Origin: DATLFS01 sp035540935
Lineage (GTDB): Bacteria > Actinomycetota > CADDZG01 > WHSQ01
Direction: 5' to 3'
DNA length: 14,194 nt
Assembly (NCBI GenBank): GCA_035540935.1
Contig: DATLFS010000106.1
Coordinates: 1-14,194, forward strand
The notes under the pieces were generated by a model that was not told the DNA's origin, did not search any database, and saw nothing but the letters and a program-made list of their open reading frames with translations. Position numbers and translations under genes: made by a program. Numbering within the stretch: position 1 is the first letter of the stretch; every line of letters begins with the position of its first letter. Shown piece after piece: positions 5,749 through 13,299 of this stretch.

Positions 5749-6432
5749 TCAGCGCATCAGCTTCTCGGTCGTCCACTTCTCTATCGGACCGCCGACGGCC
5801 TTCGCCTGCGCGATCACGGCGCGGCGGTCGAACTCGACGCGCCGGTGTCGCAGCGTCCAGTCCGGCCCCGCTTGATCGATGAGGAGGTAGGACGCGCTCG
5901 GGTGGTCCATCGGAAACCCGACGGAGCCCGTGTTGGCGACGATCGTGCCGTCGGTGAGACGCCGGACGAAGGCGTGATGCACGTGTCCGTAGACGATGAT
6001 GCTCGCTTGGCCCTCGAAGGGCTGGAATTCCCCTGCGGGCGCGGCGGGGAGCGGAGCGACGAAGGGTGACGCCGGCGTCCCGTGGACCAGCAGGATCGAC
6101 CCACGGCCGGCGTGTCCGAGCGGCAGGTTGAGGAGCCAGCGCGCGTCCTCATCGTCGACCGCGTGCGCCTCGGCCATCTCCTTGACGAACTGACGCTCGT
6201 CCTCGGTCTCCGCCGTCTGCGGGTCTCCGGTGATCCACACGTCGGTGTTGCCTTTCACCGCCGTCCAGCCGGACTCCCGGAGACGCCGGATGCACTCCGC
6301 GCCCCACGGCCCGCCCCACGCCACGTCTCCGCCGCACCAGACCTCGTCGACGCCTTGAGCCTCGATGTCGGTCATGACGGCGTCGAGCGCCAGCAAGTTG
6401 CCGTGGATGTCGGAGAGCACCGCGATTCGCAC
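5749..6432 (-). CDS. Calcineurin-like metallophosphoesterase
   Basis: This is a cytoplasmic dinuclear-metal phosphoesterase of the YfcE/MJ0936-like type, 227 residues. All motifs are in order: DIHGN (8-12), GGD (34-36), GNTD (61-64, in place of GNHD), VHGTP (116-120) and GHVHH (149-153). The family hydrolyses phosphodiesters or small phosphorylated molecules; the substrate cannot be read here. The GNTD variant drops the usual motif-III histidine, as is common in this subgroup. The GTG start at 6432 is fixed by the N-terminal RIAVLSDIHGN strand. No Shine-Dalgarno or clear promoter is visible in the 56 nt shared with the divergent pdtaS-like gene. The DUF2203 gene follows after 1 nt. Confidence 0.93.
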   Translation of the reverse strand: MRIAVLSDIHGNLLALDAVMTDIEAQGVDEVWCGGDVAWGGPWGAECIRRLRESGWTAVKGNTDVWITGDPQTAETEDERQFVKEMAEAHAVDDEDARWLLNLPLGHAGRGSILLVHGTPASPFVAPLPAAPAGEFQPFEGQASIIVYGHVHHAFVRRLTDGTIVANTGSVGFPMDHPSASYLLIDQAGPDWTLRHRRVEFDRRAVIAQAKAVGGPIEKWTTEKLMR

Positions 6433-6488
6433 GGGGGACGTTGTGCCCGTTTGCCCCGCTGCGTATTCCGCCGTGCGACGATTCGCCC

Positions 6489-7916
6489 GTGGCCACCCTC
6501 GCCGACCGGATCCGGCGCGTCTCCGACCTGTCCGCCGAAGCCGCGGAGCACCTCCGCTCCCTGTGCCAGTCCTGGCAGGTCCTCGCGGACCTCTCGTTCT
6601 CCGACCTGTTGCTCTACGTGCGCGTTCCGGAGGCCGAGGCGGAGGTCTTCCAGGTCTGCGCGCAGCTACGGCCGTTCACGTCGCAGACGCTGTATCCGCA
6701 GGACATGGTCGGGACGCGCATCGGGCAGCCGGAGCAACCGATCGTCGAGCGCGCCTTCCGGGAGGGGCGGGTCTGGGCGCAGGCGGATCCGGTCCTGGTC
6801 GACGGCGTCCCGATCCGGATGGACGCGGTGCCGGTCCGCTACGACGGCCGTGTCGTGGCCGTCGTGACGAAGGAAGGCAGCCCGGCGACCAGCCGGCGGC
6901 CGGGGCGTCTCGAGCAGGTGTATCTGGACGCCGCGGAGCGCGTCTCGCAGATGATCTGCGAGGGGACCTTCCCCTTCCCCGAGGTGCCCGACGGCGAGTG
7001 GCCGCGCATCGGCGACGGGCTCATCGTGCTGGACGAGGAGGGACGGATCGCCTGGGCGTCGCCGAACGCGCTGTCGGCGCTGCGCCGCCTCGGCCTCCGT
7101 CACAACATCCTCGGCTCGTTCGTCGACGAGCTCGGCCTGGGGGACACGCCCGTCGCCGCCGCACTGGAGAGCCGCCGGCTGCGTGACGGCGAGCTCACGC
7201 GCGGAGACAACCACATCCGTATCCGCGTCCTACCCCTCCTTCAGGGAGGCCGCACCGTCGGGGGCCTCGTGCTCGCGCGCGACGTCAGCGAGCTCCGTCA
7301 GAAGGAGAGGGAGATCTCGGTCAAGGATGCGACGATCCGCGAGATCCATCACCGCGTGAAGAACAACCTGCAGACGATCGCGTCCCTCCTCCGCCTGCAG
7401 GCGCGCCGCCTGAAGAGCGACGAGGCGCGGGGTGCCCTGCAGGAGAGCGTGCTTCGCATCGGGTCGATCGCGCTCGTCCACGAGACGCTCTCGGAGAGTC
7501 CCGGAGACGTGGCCGAGTTCGCCGACGTCGCCCGGCGGATCGGCTACATGGTCGCCGAGGGCCTCGTCGATCCCGACCGCACGATCCGGCTCGAGGTCGA
7601 GGGGACGACCGGACGTCTCACCGCCGACCTCGCCACTCCGCTAGCGGTGACGGTGGCCGAGCTCCTGCAGAACGCGATCGAGCACGCCTTCCCCGACCGC
7701 TCCACCGGGCACGTCACGATCCTCCTCGACCGGCAGGAGCGGGACGTGGTTGTGATCGTGCGGGACGACGGCGTCGGGATCCCAGACGGCGCCTTCGAAG
7801 GCGGACGCCTGGGGCTCCAGATCGTCAACACCCTGATCGGCGAGCTCGGCGGCACCTTCACGATCCGTCCCGACGGCGGGACCTGCGCCGAGGTGAGGGT
7901 CCCCGCGCCCCGCTGA
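6489..7916 (+). CDS. pdtaS: PdtaS-like sensor histidine kinase (HisKA_2)
   Basis: This 475-residue cytosolic kinase resembles Mycobacterium tuberculosis PdtaS (Rv3220c), which phosphorylates the RNA-binding ANTAR regulator PdtaR. Counting from the GTG at 6489, an N-terminal GAF-like region contains the PdtaS-style SWQVLADLSFSDLLLYVR (28-45). A PAS-like domain follows (about 170-265), then the HisKA_2 box EIHHRVKNNLQTIASLLRLQ (285-304) with His287/His288, the N-box ELLQNAIEHAF (391-401), and the ATP-binding DDGVGIP (426-432) and GRLGLQIVN. No transmembrane segment is seen. The frame is open to an ATG at 6441, but 6489 fits the family start. The partner PdtaR is not in the window. It is divergent from the phosphoesterase gene. 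Confidence 0.93.
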   Translation: MATLADRIRRVSDLSAEAAEHLRSLCQSWQVLADLSFSDLLLYVRVPEAEAEVFQVCAQLRPFTSQTLYPQDMVGTRIGQPEQPIVERAFREGRVWAQADPVLVDGVPIRMDAVPVRYDGRVVAVVTKEGSPATSRRPGRLEQVYLDAAERVSQMICEGTFPFPEVPDGEWPRIGDGLIVLDEEGRIAWASPNALSALRRLGLRHNILGSFVDELGLGDTPVAAALESRRLRDGELTRGDNHIRIRVLPLLQGGRTVGGLVLARDVSELRQKEREISVKDATIREIHHRVKNNLQTIASLLRLQARRLKSDEARGALQESVLRIGSIALVHETLSESPGDVAEFADVARRIGYMVAEGLVDPDRTIRLEVEGTTGRLTADLATPLAVTVAELLQNAIEHAFPDRSTGHVTILLDRQERDVVVIVRDDGVGIPDGAFEGGRLGLQIVNTLIGELGGTFTIRPDGGTCAEVRVPAPR

Positions 7917-7943
7917 ACGATCTCCGTCCCGAAAACCGGGTCG

Positions 7944-7990
7944 CGCGGCCCGGCCGCGGATAGGGTCGAACGTCAGTTCGGCTGTGGAGG
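7944..7990 (+). promoter_or_regulatory. Gap before helicase: dyad, -10-like TAGGGT and Shine-Dalgarno
   Basis: The 80-nt gap holds three elements. CGCGGCC-C-GGCCGCG (7944-7958) is a dyad that might terminate the kinase transcript. TAGGGT (7961-7966) is a possible -10 box with no good -35. GGAGG (7986-7990) lies 6 nt before the GTG at 7997 and fixes the helicase start. Confidence 0.45.
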
Positions 7991-7996
7991 TTTCCG

Positions 7997-10009
7997 GTGG
8001 CGGCGTGGCTCGACGATCTCAACCCCCAGCAGCGGCGCGCCGTCACGCACGGCGACGAGCCGCTCCTCGTCGTGGCCGGGGCCGGAAGCGGCAAGACCAA
8101 GACGCTGGCGGCCCGGGTCGCTCACCTGCTCGACCGCGGCGTCGCCCCCGAGCGGATCCTGCTGCTGACCTTCACGCGGCGCGCCGCGGCGGAGATGCTC
8201 CGGCGCGCCGGCCGCATGACGAGCCACTCGCAGGCGGCGCGGGTCTGGGGCGGGACCTTCCACGCCACCGCGAACCGCCTGCTGCGGCGCTACGCCGCGG
8301 CCGTCGGATTACCGGCAGGGTTCACCGTCCTCGACCAAGGCGACGCCGCCGACCTCATGGGGATGCTGAGGAACGACCTCGGCTTCGGCGGCGGCAAGCG
8401 CAGGTTCCCGCGCAAGGACACGTTGCTCGGCATCTACTCGCGGGCGGTGAACGCGCGGACGCCGCTCGGCGAGGTTCTGAGTGACCACTACCCCTGGTGC
8501 GCCGAGGAGGTCGACGGCATCAGGGAGATCTTCGCCGCGTACACGGAGAGGAAGCGCGCGCTCGGGGTGCTCGACTACGACGATCTCTTGCTCTTCTGGC
8601 ACGCGCTGGCTACCTCCGGCACCGGCGCCGAGCTGTTCGATCACATCCTCGTCGACGAGTATCAGGACACGAACTCGCTGCAGGCCGAGATCCTCGTGGC
8701 GATGCGTCCGGCGCGCCGGGGCATCACCGTCGTCGGCGACGACGCGCAGGCGATCTACTCGTTCCGCGCCGCGACGATCGCGAACATCCTCGACTTCCCC
8801 GCCGCGTTCCCGGGTTGTGGGATCGTGACGCTCGAGCAGAACTACCGCTCGACGCAGCCGATCCTCGAGGTCGCCAACGCGGTCATCGCGCAGGCGAAGC
8901 GCCGCTACACGAAGGACCTCTTCTCGGAGAAGGTCTCGGGAGTGCGCCCCTCGCTCGTTACCTGCATCGACGAGAGCGCGCAGTCCGATGCGGTCTGCCG
9001 CGCCGTGCTCGACCACCGCGAGAAAGGTGTCGCTCTCAAGGAGCAGGCGGTGCTTTTCCGCGCCGGGCATCATTCGGCCGCGCTCGAGATCGAGCTGGCG
9101 CGCCGGAACATCCCGTTCGTGAAGTACGGCGGTCTCAAGTTCCTCGAGGCCGCGCACGTGAAGGACCTCCTGTCTCTGCTGCGGATGATCGAGAACCCCC
9201 ACGATGAGCTCGCCTGGTTCCGCGGGCTGCAGTTGGTCGACGGGGTCGGGCAGACCACGGCCCGAGGACTCATGGATGCGATAGGCGTCGGCCGCACGGC
9301 GGCCGCCTCTCCGCTGGCGCGCCTCGCCGAGGACCCCCCGCGTCTGCCGCGCGGGTCGGCGGCGAACCTCGCCGAACTCACCGAGGCTCTCTCCTATTGC
9401 GCGAGCAACCCGCCGGTGGCGCAGCAGATCGAGAGGCTCCGCGCCTTCTACGAGCCAGTGGTCCGGCGGCGTTACGACGCGCCGGAGGCGCGCCTGCGAG
9501 ATCTCGAGCAGCTACAGGCGCTGGCCGCGGGGCAGACGTCGCGGGAGCGCTTCGTGTCCGACCTCACGCTCGACCCGCCTGTGTCCACCGGCGATCTGGC
9601 GGGTCCGCCGCTGCTCGACGAGGACTACCTCGTCCTGTCGACGATCCATTCCGCGAAAGGCGGCGAGTGGGACGCCGTGCACGTCATCCATGCGGCCGAC
9701 GGGATGATCCCGTCCGACATGGCGACGGGCGACGAAGACGAGATCGAGGAGGAGCTGAGGCTCTTCTACGTTGCGTTGACCCGCGCCCGTGAGCACCTCT
9801 CGGTCTACGTGCCGCTGCGCTACTACCACGGCGGGCCATCCGGCGACCGCCACTCGTACGCACAGCCGAGCCGCTTCCTGACGTCCGAGGTGCGGGCGCT
9901 ACTCGACGAGGTCCCGGCCCTCGAGGAGACGCAGGAGGACGCACTCGCGATCGTCGCCGGCGGCGCCGGCGCCGCGGTCGATCGCCTGCTGGGCGAGCTG
10001 TTCGGCTGA
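7997..10009 (+). CDS. UvrD/PcrA-type ATP-dependent DNA helicase (SF1A)
   Basis: This 670-residue 3'-5' DNA helicase has all SF1A motifs in order. They are the Q-motif LNPQQRRAV (8-16), Walker A GAGSGKT (28-34), Ia TFTRRAAAEM (58-67), Walker B DEYQD (220-224), III GDDAQAIYSFRAA (247-259), IV EQNYRST (280-286), V STIHSAKGGEWDAVHVI (548-564) and VI EEELRLFYVALTRAR (584-598). Such helicases unwind duplexes during excision repair, restart or removal of recombinase. It is shorter than classical UvrD/PcrA and lacks their C-terminal extension; motif V has KGGEW where UvrD has KGLEF. It has no HRDC domain or RecB-type nuclease, so I leave the symbol blank. The GTG start has a GGAGG Shine-Dalgarno. It ends back-to-back with the PBP gene at TGATCA. 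Confidence 0.94.
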   Translation: MAAWLDDLNPQQRRAVTHGDEPLLVVAGAGSGKTKTLAARVAHLLDRGVAPERILLLTFTRRAAAEMLRRAGRMTSHSQAARVWGGTFHATANRLLRRYAAAVGLPAGFTVLDQGDAADLMGMLRNDLGFGGGKRRFPRKDTLLGIYSRAVNARTPLGEVLSDHYPWCAEEVDGIREIFAAYTERKRALGVLDYDDLLLFWHALATSGTGAELFDHILVDEYQDTNSLQAEILVAMRPARRGITVVGDDAQAIYSFRAATIANILDFPAAFPGCGIVTLEQNYRSTQPILEVANAVIAQAKRRYTKDLFSEKVSGVRPSLVTCIDESAQSDAVCRAVLDHREKGVALKEQAVLFRAGHHSAALEIELARRNIPFVKYGGLKFLEAAHVKDLLSLLRMIENPHDELAWFRGLQLVDGVGQTTARGLMDAIGVGRTAAASPLARLAEDPPRLPRGSAANLAELTEALSYCASNPPVAQQIERLRAFYEPVVRRRYDAPEARLRDLEQLQALAAGQTSRERFVSDLTLDPPVSTGDLAGPPLLDEDYLVLSTIHSAKGGEWDAVHVIHAADGMIPSDMATGDEDEIEEELRLFYVALTRAREHLSVYVPLRYYHGGPSGDRHSYAQPSRFLTSEVRALLDEVPALEETQEDALAIVAGGAGAAVDRLLGELFG

Positions 10010-12157
10010 TCAGCCCGTCGGTGTGGGGTTCGGCTTCGGCGTCGGTTTCGGCTCCGGCTTCGGTGAAGGCTTCGGCTTCGGCTTCGGCTTCCCCTCGGCC
10101 TTCTCCTCTTTCTTCCGCGCGTCCTCGTCCTTCTTGCGCTCGTTCGCGCGCTCCTTCTTCACCTCGGGCACGACCGGATCGATCACGGGCGGCGGAGGCG
10201 GCGGGCAGTACCGCGTCGGTGCCTCCTGGCGCAGCATCGTCTGCATCTTGCCGGGGCACCACGGCGCAGCCAGGAGCCCGGAATCGGGGTCGATCTCGAC
10301 GCGCACCAGTTCCCGGCGCGGAAGACGGAACTGCTTGGGCGGCGTGCCGGCGAGAGCGTCGGTCATGAACGTGCGCCATATGGCCGCGGGATAGGTGCCT
10401 CCGAGGACGCGTATCCCGTGCACCGACGTCATGGGGATCCTCCCTTCGGGATAGCCGACCCATACCGCGGCGACGAGGTCCGGCGTGTAGCCGACGAACC
10501 ATGCGTCGGCGTAGTCGTTGCTCGTGCCGGTCTTTCCGGCGGCCGGGCGCCCGATCGCCGCGGCGCGCCCGGTGCCGCGGGTGATGACGTCTTGTAGCGC
10601 GGTGGTGATCAGGTAAGCCGCGCCCGGCGAGACGGCGCTCTCGATGCGGTCTTGATCGGGGCCCAGGTGGCCGCCCGTCGGGAGCCCGATCGATTTGATC
10701 GTCGTGGGCTCCACCGCGGTGCCGTGGTTGGCGAGCGTCGCGTATGCGGCGGCCATGTCGAGCACGCTCACCTCCTCCGCCCCCAACGCGATCGACGGAT
10801 GCGCGCCGAGCTTCGAGCGAACGCCCATCAGCGCGGCTTGCGTCGCGATGCGGTCGGGGCCCACCGCGAGCGAGAGGCGTGCGAAGACGGCGTTGACCGA
10901 GTGGACGGTTGCCTCGTACAGCGAGATCAGCCCGGTGCTGGACCCCTCGTTGTTGCCGACCGACCAGGTGGTCCCGTCGTCGAACGTGAAGCTCGCCGGC
11001 CCGGCTTCGTACCGGTCCTCGATACGCATGCCCGACTCGAGCGCAGCCGCGAGCGCGATCGGTTTGAAGGCGGAGCCGGGCTGGCGGCCGGAACCGCCGC
11101 CGGCGCGTCCGAGCGCCAGGTTGACCTGACTCGCCTTCCAGCTGCGTCCGCCGACCATCGCGACGATCTCGCCGGTGCGCGGGCGGATCGCCACCAGCGC
11201 CGCGGCCGGGTCGCCTCTCCTGCCGAGGATCGCGTCCACCGCCCGCTCCGCCGCCGCCTGCAGGCGCGGTTCGAGTGTGGTCTCGACCTGCAGCCCGCCG
11301 CGCCACAATGCCCGAGCGCGCGCGTCCTCGTCGGCGCCCAGGCGTCGGTCCCCGAGGATCTCGCGCTTCACGGCTTCGACGAAGTAAGGCTGACGGCTCG
11401 GGATGCGCGGCGGGGTGCGCGTGACGCCGAGCGGCCGGGTCTTGGCGCGTGCGGCGTGATCCTCGGAGACGAGGCCGAGCTTCGCCATGCGGTCGAGGAT
11501 GTAGTTGCGCCGGATAAGCGCGCGCTTCGGGTGGGAGCGTGGGTCGTATCCGGCCGGTGACTTGATCAGTGCCGCGATCAGCGCCGCCTCGGCGAGGTTC
11601 GTGTCTCCGACGCCGTGGCCGAAGAAGCTCTCGGCCGCGGCCTTGACGCCGTAGGCGCCGTCGCCGAGGTAGACGGTGTTGAGATACCGCTCGAGGATCT
11701 CTCGCTTGGAGTAGCGACGCTCCATCTCGATCGCGAGGCGCAGCTCGCGCGCCTTCCTCTCGAGGGTTCGATCGGGCCGCGGGAAGTATGCGTTCTTCAC
11801 GTACTGCTGGGTGATCGTGCTGCCGCCCTGGACCACGTCTCCCTCGCGCGCGTTGACGATCGCGGCGCGGGCGATCGACACGGCATCGAAACCGGGGTGC
11901 TCGAAGAAGCGGGCATCCTCCGCCGCGAGCACCGCATCGACGAGGACCGGCGGCAGCCGGCGCAGCGGGACGTAGGCGCGGTTCTCCTCGAAGAGGCGGG
12001 CCAGCGTGCCTCCCGCCGCATCGGTGATCGTCGAACGGAGCGCGAGCGGCTTCTCCGCTGCGAGGTCTATCGGAGCGAGCGAGCAGGCCGAGGCCGAGAG
12101 GACGACGGCGAGAGCGGCCGCGCAGGCGCCACGGAGCGGCGCGGCGCTGCGGCGCAC
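10010..12157 (-). CDS. Class A penicillin-binding protein (GT51 + transpeptidase)
   Basis: This bifunctional enzyme polymerises and cross-links peptidoglycan outside the membrane (715 aa). The GT51 domain shows AAEDARFFEHPGF (78-90, catalytic Glu80), QGGSTITQQ (110-118) and KREILERYLNTVYLGDGAYG (151-170). The transpeptidase has SAFK (Ser362), SVN (420-422) and KTG (542-544). Instead of a typical long cytoplasmic start it opens MRR...ALAVVLSASAC, and Cys25 satisfies a permissive lipobox, so it may be lipid-anchored; an uncleaved membrane helix is the alternative. Cys634 and Cys651 could form a disulfide. Residues 664-715 are a charged, then Pro-Lys repeat tail. The GTG start lies 3 nt after the sigma-factor stop, with its GGAGG inside that gene's end, so co-expression is likely. 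Confidence 0.96.
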   Translation of the reverse strand: MRRSAAPLRGACAAALAVVLSASACSLAPIDLAAEKPLALRSTITDAAGGTLARLFEENRAYVPLRRLPPVLVDAVLAAEDARFFEHPGFDAVSIARAAIVNAREGDVVQGGSTITQQYVKNAYFPRPDRTLERKARELRLAIEMERRYSKREILERYLNTVYLGDGAYGVKAAAESFFGHGVGDTNLAEAALIAALIKSPAGYDPRSHPKRALIRRNYILDRMAKLGLVSEDHAARAKTRPLGVTRTPPRIPSRQPYFVEAVKREILGDRRLGADEDARARALWRGGLQVETTLEPRLQAAAERAVDAILGRRGDPAAALVAIRPRTGEIVAMVGGRSWKASQVNLALGRAGGGSGRQPGSAFKPIALAAALESGMRIEDRYEAGPASFTFDDGTTWSVGNNEGSSTGLISLYEATVHSVNAVFARLSLAVGPDRIATQAALMGVRSKLGAHPSIALGAEEVSVLDMAAAYATLANHGTAVEPTTIKSIGLPTGGHLGPDQDRIESAVSPGAAYLITTALQDVITRGTGRAAAIGRPAAGKTGTSNDYADAWFVGYTPDLVAAVWVGYPEGRIPMTSVHGIRVLGGTYPAAIWRTFMTDALAGTPPKQFRLPRRELVRVEIDPDSGLLAAPWCPGKMQTMLRQEAPTRYCPPPPPPVIDPVVPEVKKERANERKKDEDARKKEEKAEGKPKPKPKPSPKPEPKPTPKPNPTPTG
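10029..10094. repeat. Degenerate 6-bp tandem repeat (TTCGGC) in the PBP gene 3' end
   Basis: About eleven in-register copies of TTCGGC and one- or two-base variants occupy this stretch, including three consecutive perfect copies at 10071-10088. On the minus strand they encode the Pro-Lys-rich tail of the PBP. Such an array can change length by slippage in steps of two residues without breaking the frame. Confidence 0.85.
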
Positions 12158-12160
12158 GTC

Positions 12161-12928
12161 CTATTCCTCCAGCGCGTGACGGAGCCGGACGAGGGTCCGG
12201 TTGAGGAGGCGGGACACGTGCATCTGCGAGATGCCGAGCCGGTCGGCGATCTCCGACTGCGTCATGCCCTTGTAGAAGCGGAGGTAGAGGATGCGCCGTT
12301 CTCGCTCCGGCAGCTTGGCCATCTCGGGCGCGAGCGAGGCGCGGTACTCGAGCGTCTCGAGCTGCTCGTCCTCCTGACCCATCTGATCGGCGAACGACGT
12401 GGAATCGCTGTCGTCGGAGTCGATCGGCGCGTCGAGCGAGGTGAAGTTGTACGCCTGCGCGATCTCGAGACCCTCGAGGACCTGCTCTTCGGTGATGGCG
12501 GCTTCCTTCGCGATCTCCGGGACGGTGGGGGAGCGGCCGAGATCCTGGCCGAGCTTCGAGACGATCTTGGTGAGCTCGAGGTGCAGCTCCTGGAGGCGCC
12601 GCGGCACGCGCACGGCCCACCCTTTGTCGCGGAAGTGCCGCTTGAGCTCGCCGACGACGGTCGGGGTGGCATAGGTAGAGAACTCGACCTCGCGGTCGAG
12701 GTCGAAGCGTTCGATCGCTTTCAGCAGCCCTATCGTCCCCACCTGCACCAGATCCTCGAGTGGCTCACCCCTGTTCCTGAATCGGCGCGCCAGGAACTCG
12801 ACTAAACCGATGTACTGGTCGACGAGCTGCTCACGGAGGCGCGTGCGCTCGTCGTCCTCTTCCGCCGCGTGATAGCGCTGGAAGAGGTCGCGGATCTCCT
12901 CCTTACTGAGTCCGCCCCGCTCGGTCAC
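12161..12928 (-). CDS. SigB/SigF-family (group 3) RNA polymerase sigma factor
   Basis: The 255-residue sigma factor has all regions of the SigB/SigF/SigG family. Region 2 includes LEDLVQVGTIGLLKAIERFD (57-76) and FSTYATPTVVGELKRHFRDK (83-102), region 3 includes LGRSPTVPEIAKEA (130-143), and the region 4.2 helix-turn-helix is MTQSEIADRLGISQMHVSRL (222-241). Such factors direct general-stress or developmental transcription and are held inactive by an RsbW/UsfX-type partner. The GTG at 12928 overlaps the anti-sigma stop as GTGA, giving coupled stoichiometric translation. An acidic, Ser/Asp-rich linker (169-192) separates regions 3 and 4. Its regulon cannot be read here. The PBP gene follows after 3 nt. 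Confidence 0.95.
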   Translation of the reverse strand: MTERGGLSKEEIRDLFQRYHAAEEDDERTRLREQLVDQYIGLVEFLARRFRNRGEPLEDLVQVGTIGLLKAIERFDLDREVEFSTYATPTVVGELKRHFRDKGWAVRVPRRLQELHLELTKIVSKLGQDLGRSPTVPEIAKEAAITEEQVLEGLEIAQAYNFTSLDAPIDSDDSDSTSFADQMGQEDEQLETLEYRASLAPEMAKLPERERRILYLRFYKGMTQSEIADRLGISQMHVSRLLNRTLVRLRHALEE

Positions 12929-13296
12929 GACCGTGTGCTCTTCACCAGCACGAAGGTTGGGGTTCCGTCCTGCTGCTGTAGCGACGCCTCATCGGCGACG
13001 GTCTCGAGGATCATGCGGGAGAAGTCGGTGAGCTCCGTCCTGACCTTGTCGCCCGGCGCGAAGCGGCCGCGCCCTGAGATCTCGATGCGGGTGTCCTCGA
13101 CCCCGAAGGAGATCTCGAGCACTCCGTCTCGCCCCTGGGTGCCGGTGAGGTAGGAGGCCAGCTCGTCGACCGCGATCTTCAGGTCGTCGATCTCGTCGAT
13201 CGTGAACCCGAGGCGCGAGGCAAGCCCCGCGGCGATGAGGCGGACGACGCCGATGTACTGCGGGGACGCGGGAACCTTGACGTTGATCGTGTCCAT
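12925..13296 (-). CDS. RsbW/UsfX-like anti-sigma factor (HATPase-type)
   Basis: This 123-residue protein directly precedes and overlaps the sigma gene and has the GHKL ATPase outline of RsbW/SpoIIAB. The N-box region is DDLKIAVDELASYL (37-50), with Glu45 retained but the usual Asn (ExxxN) replaced by Tyr49. The SGRGRFAPGD segment stands where kinases have DxGxG. Mycobacterial UsfX has a similarly altered N-box. I infer that it binds the sigma factor, but its ability to phosphorylate an antagonist is doubtful. No anti-anti-sigma (RsbV/STAS) gene is in the window. The ATG at 13296 lies 3 nt after the Ku stop, with no Shine-Dalgarno, suggesting coupling to ku. Confidence 0.88.
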   Translation of the reverse strand: MDTINVKVPASPQYIGVVRLIAAGLASRLGFTIDEIDDLKIAVDELASYLTGTQGRDGVLEISFGVEDTRIEISGRGRFAPGDKVRTELTDFSRMILETVADEASLQQQDGTPTFVLVKSTRS

Positions 13297-13299
13297 CGG

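Noticed and set aside
6431..6450. Weak inverted repeat (ACGGG / CCCGT) at the phosphoesterase start
   Set aside because: A 5-bp arm in DNA this GC-rich is expected by chance and does not overlap any promoter element.
6441..6488. Upstream ATG for the PdtaS-like gene
   Set aside because: It adds a Pro/Cys-rich segment absent from PdtaS; the GTG at 6489 gives the expected start.
10029..10094. CRISPR-like repetition
   Set aside because: The units are 6 bp, contiguous and in coding register, with no spacers.
10021..10394. Plus-strand Phe-Gly repeat open frame opposite the PBP tail
   Set aside because: It is the antisense reading of the TTCGGC array that encodes the Pro-Lys tail.
9684..12620. 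A very long minus-strand open frame of 978 codons overlapping the PBP and sigma genes
   Set aside because: It is out of frame with the clearly conserved PBP and sigma genes and is extremely Arg/Pro/Gly-rich, as expected from shifted reading of GC-rich codons.
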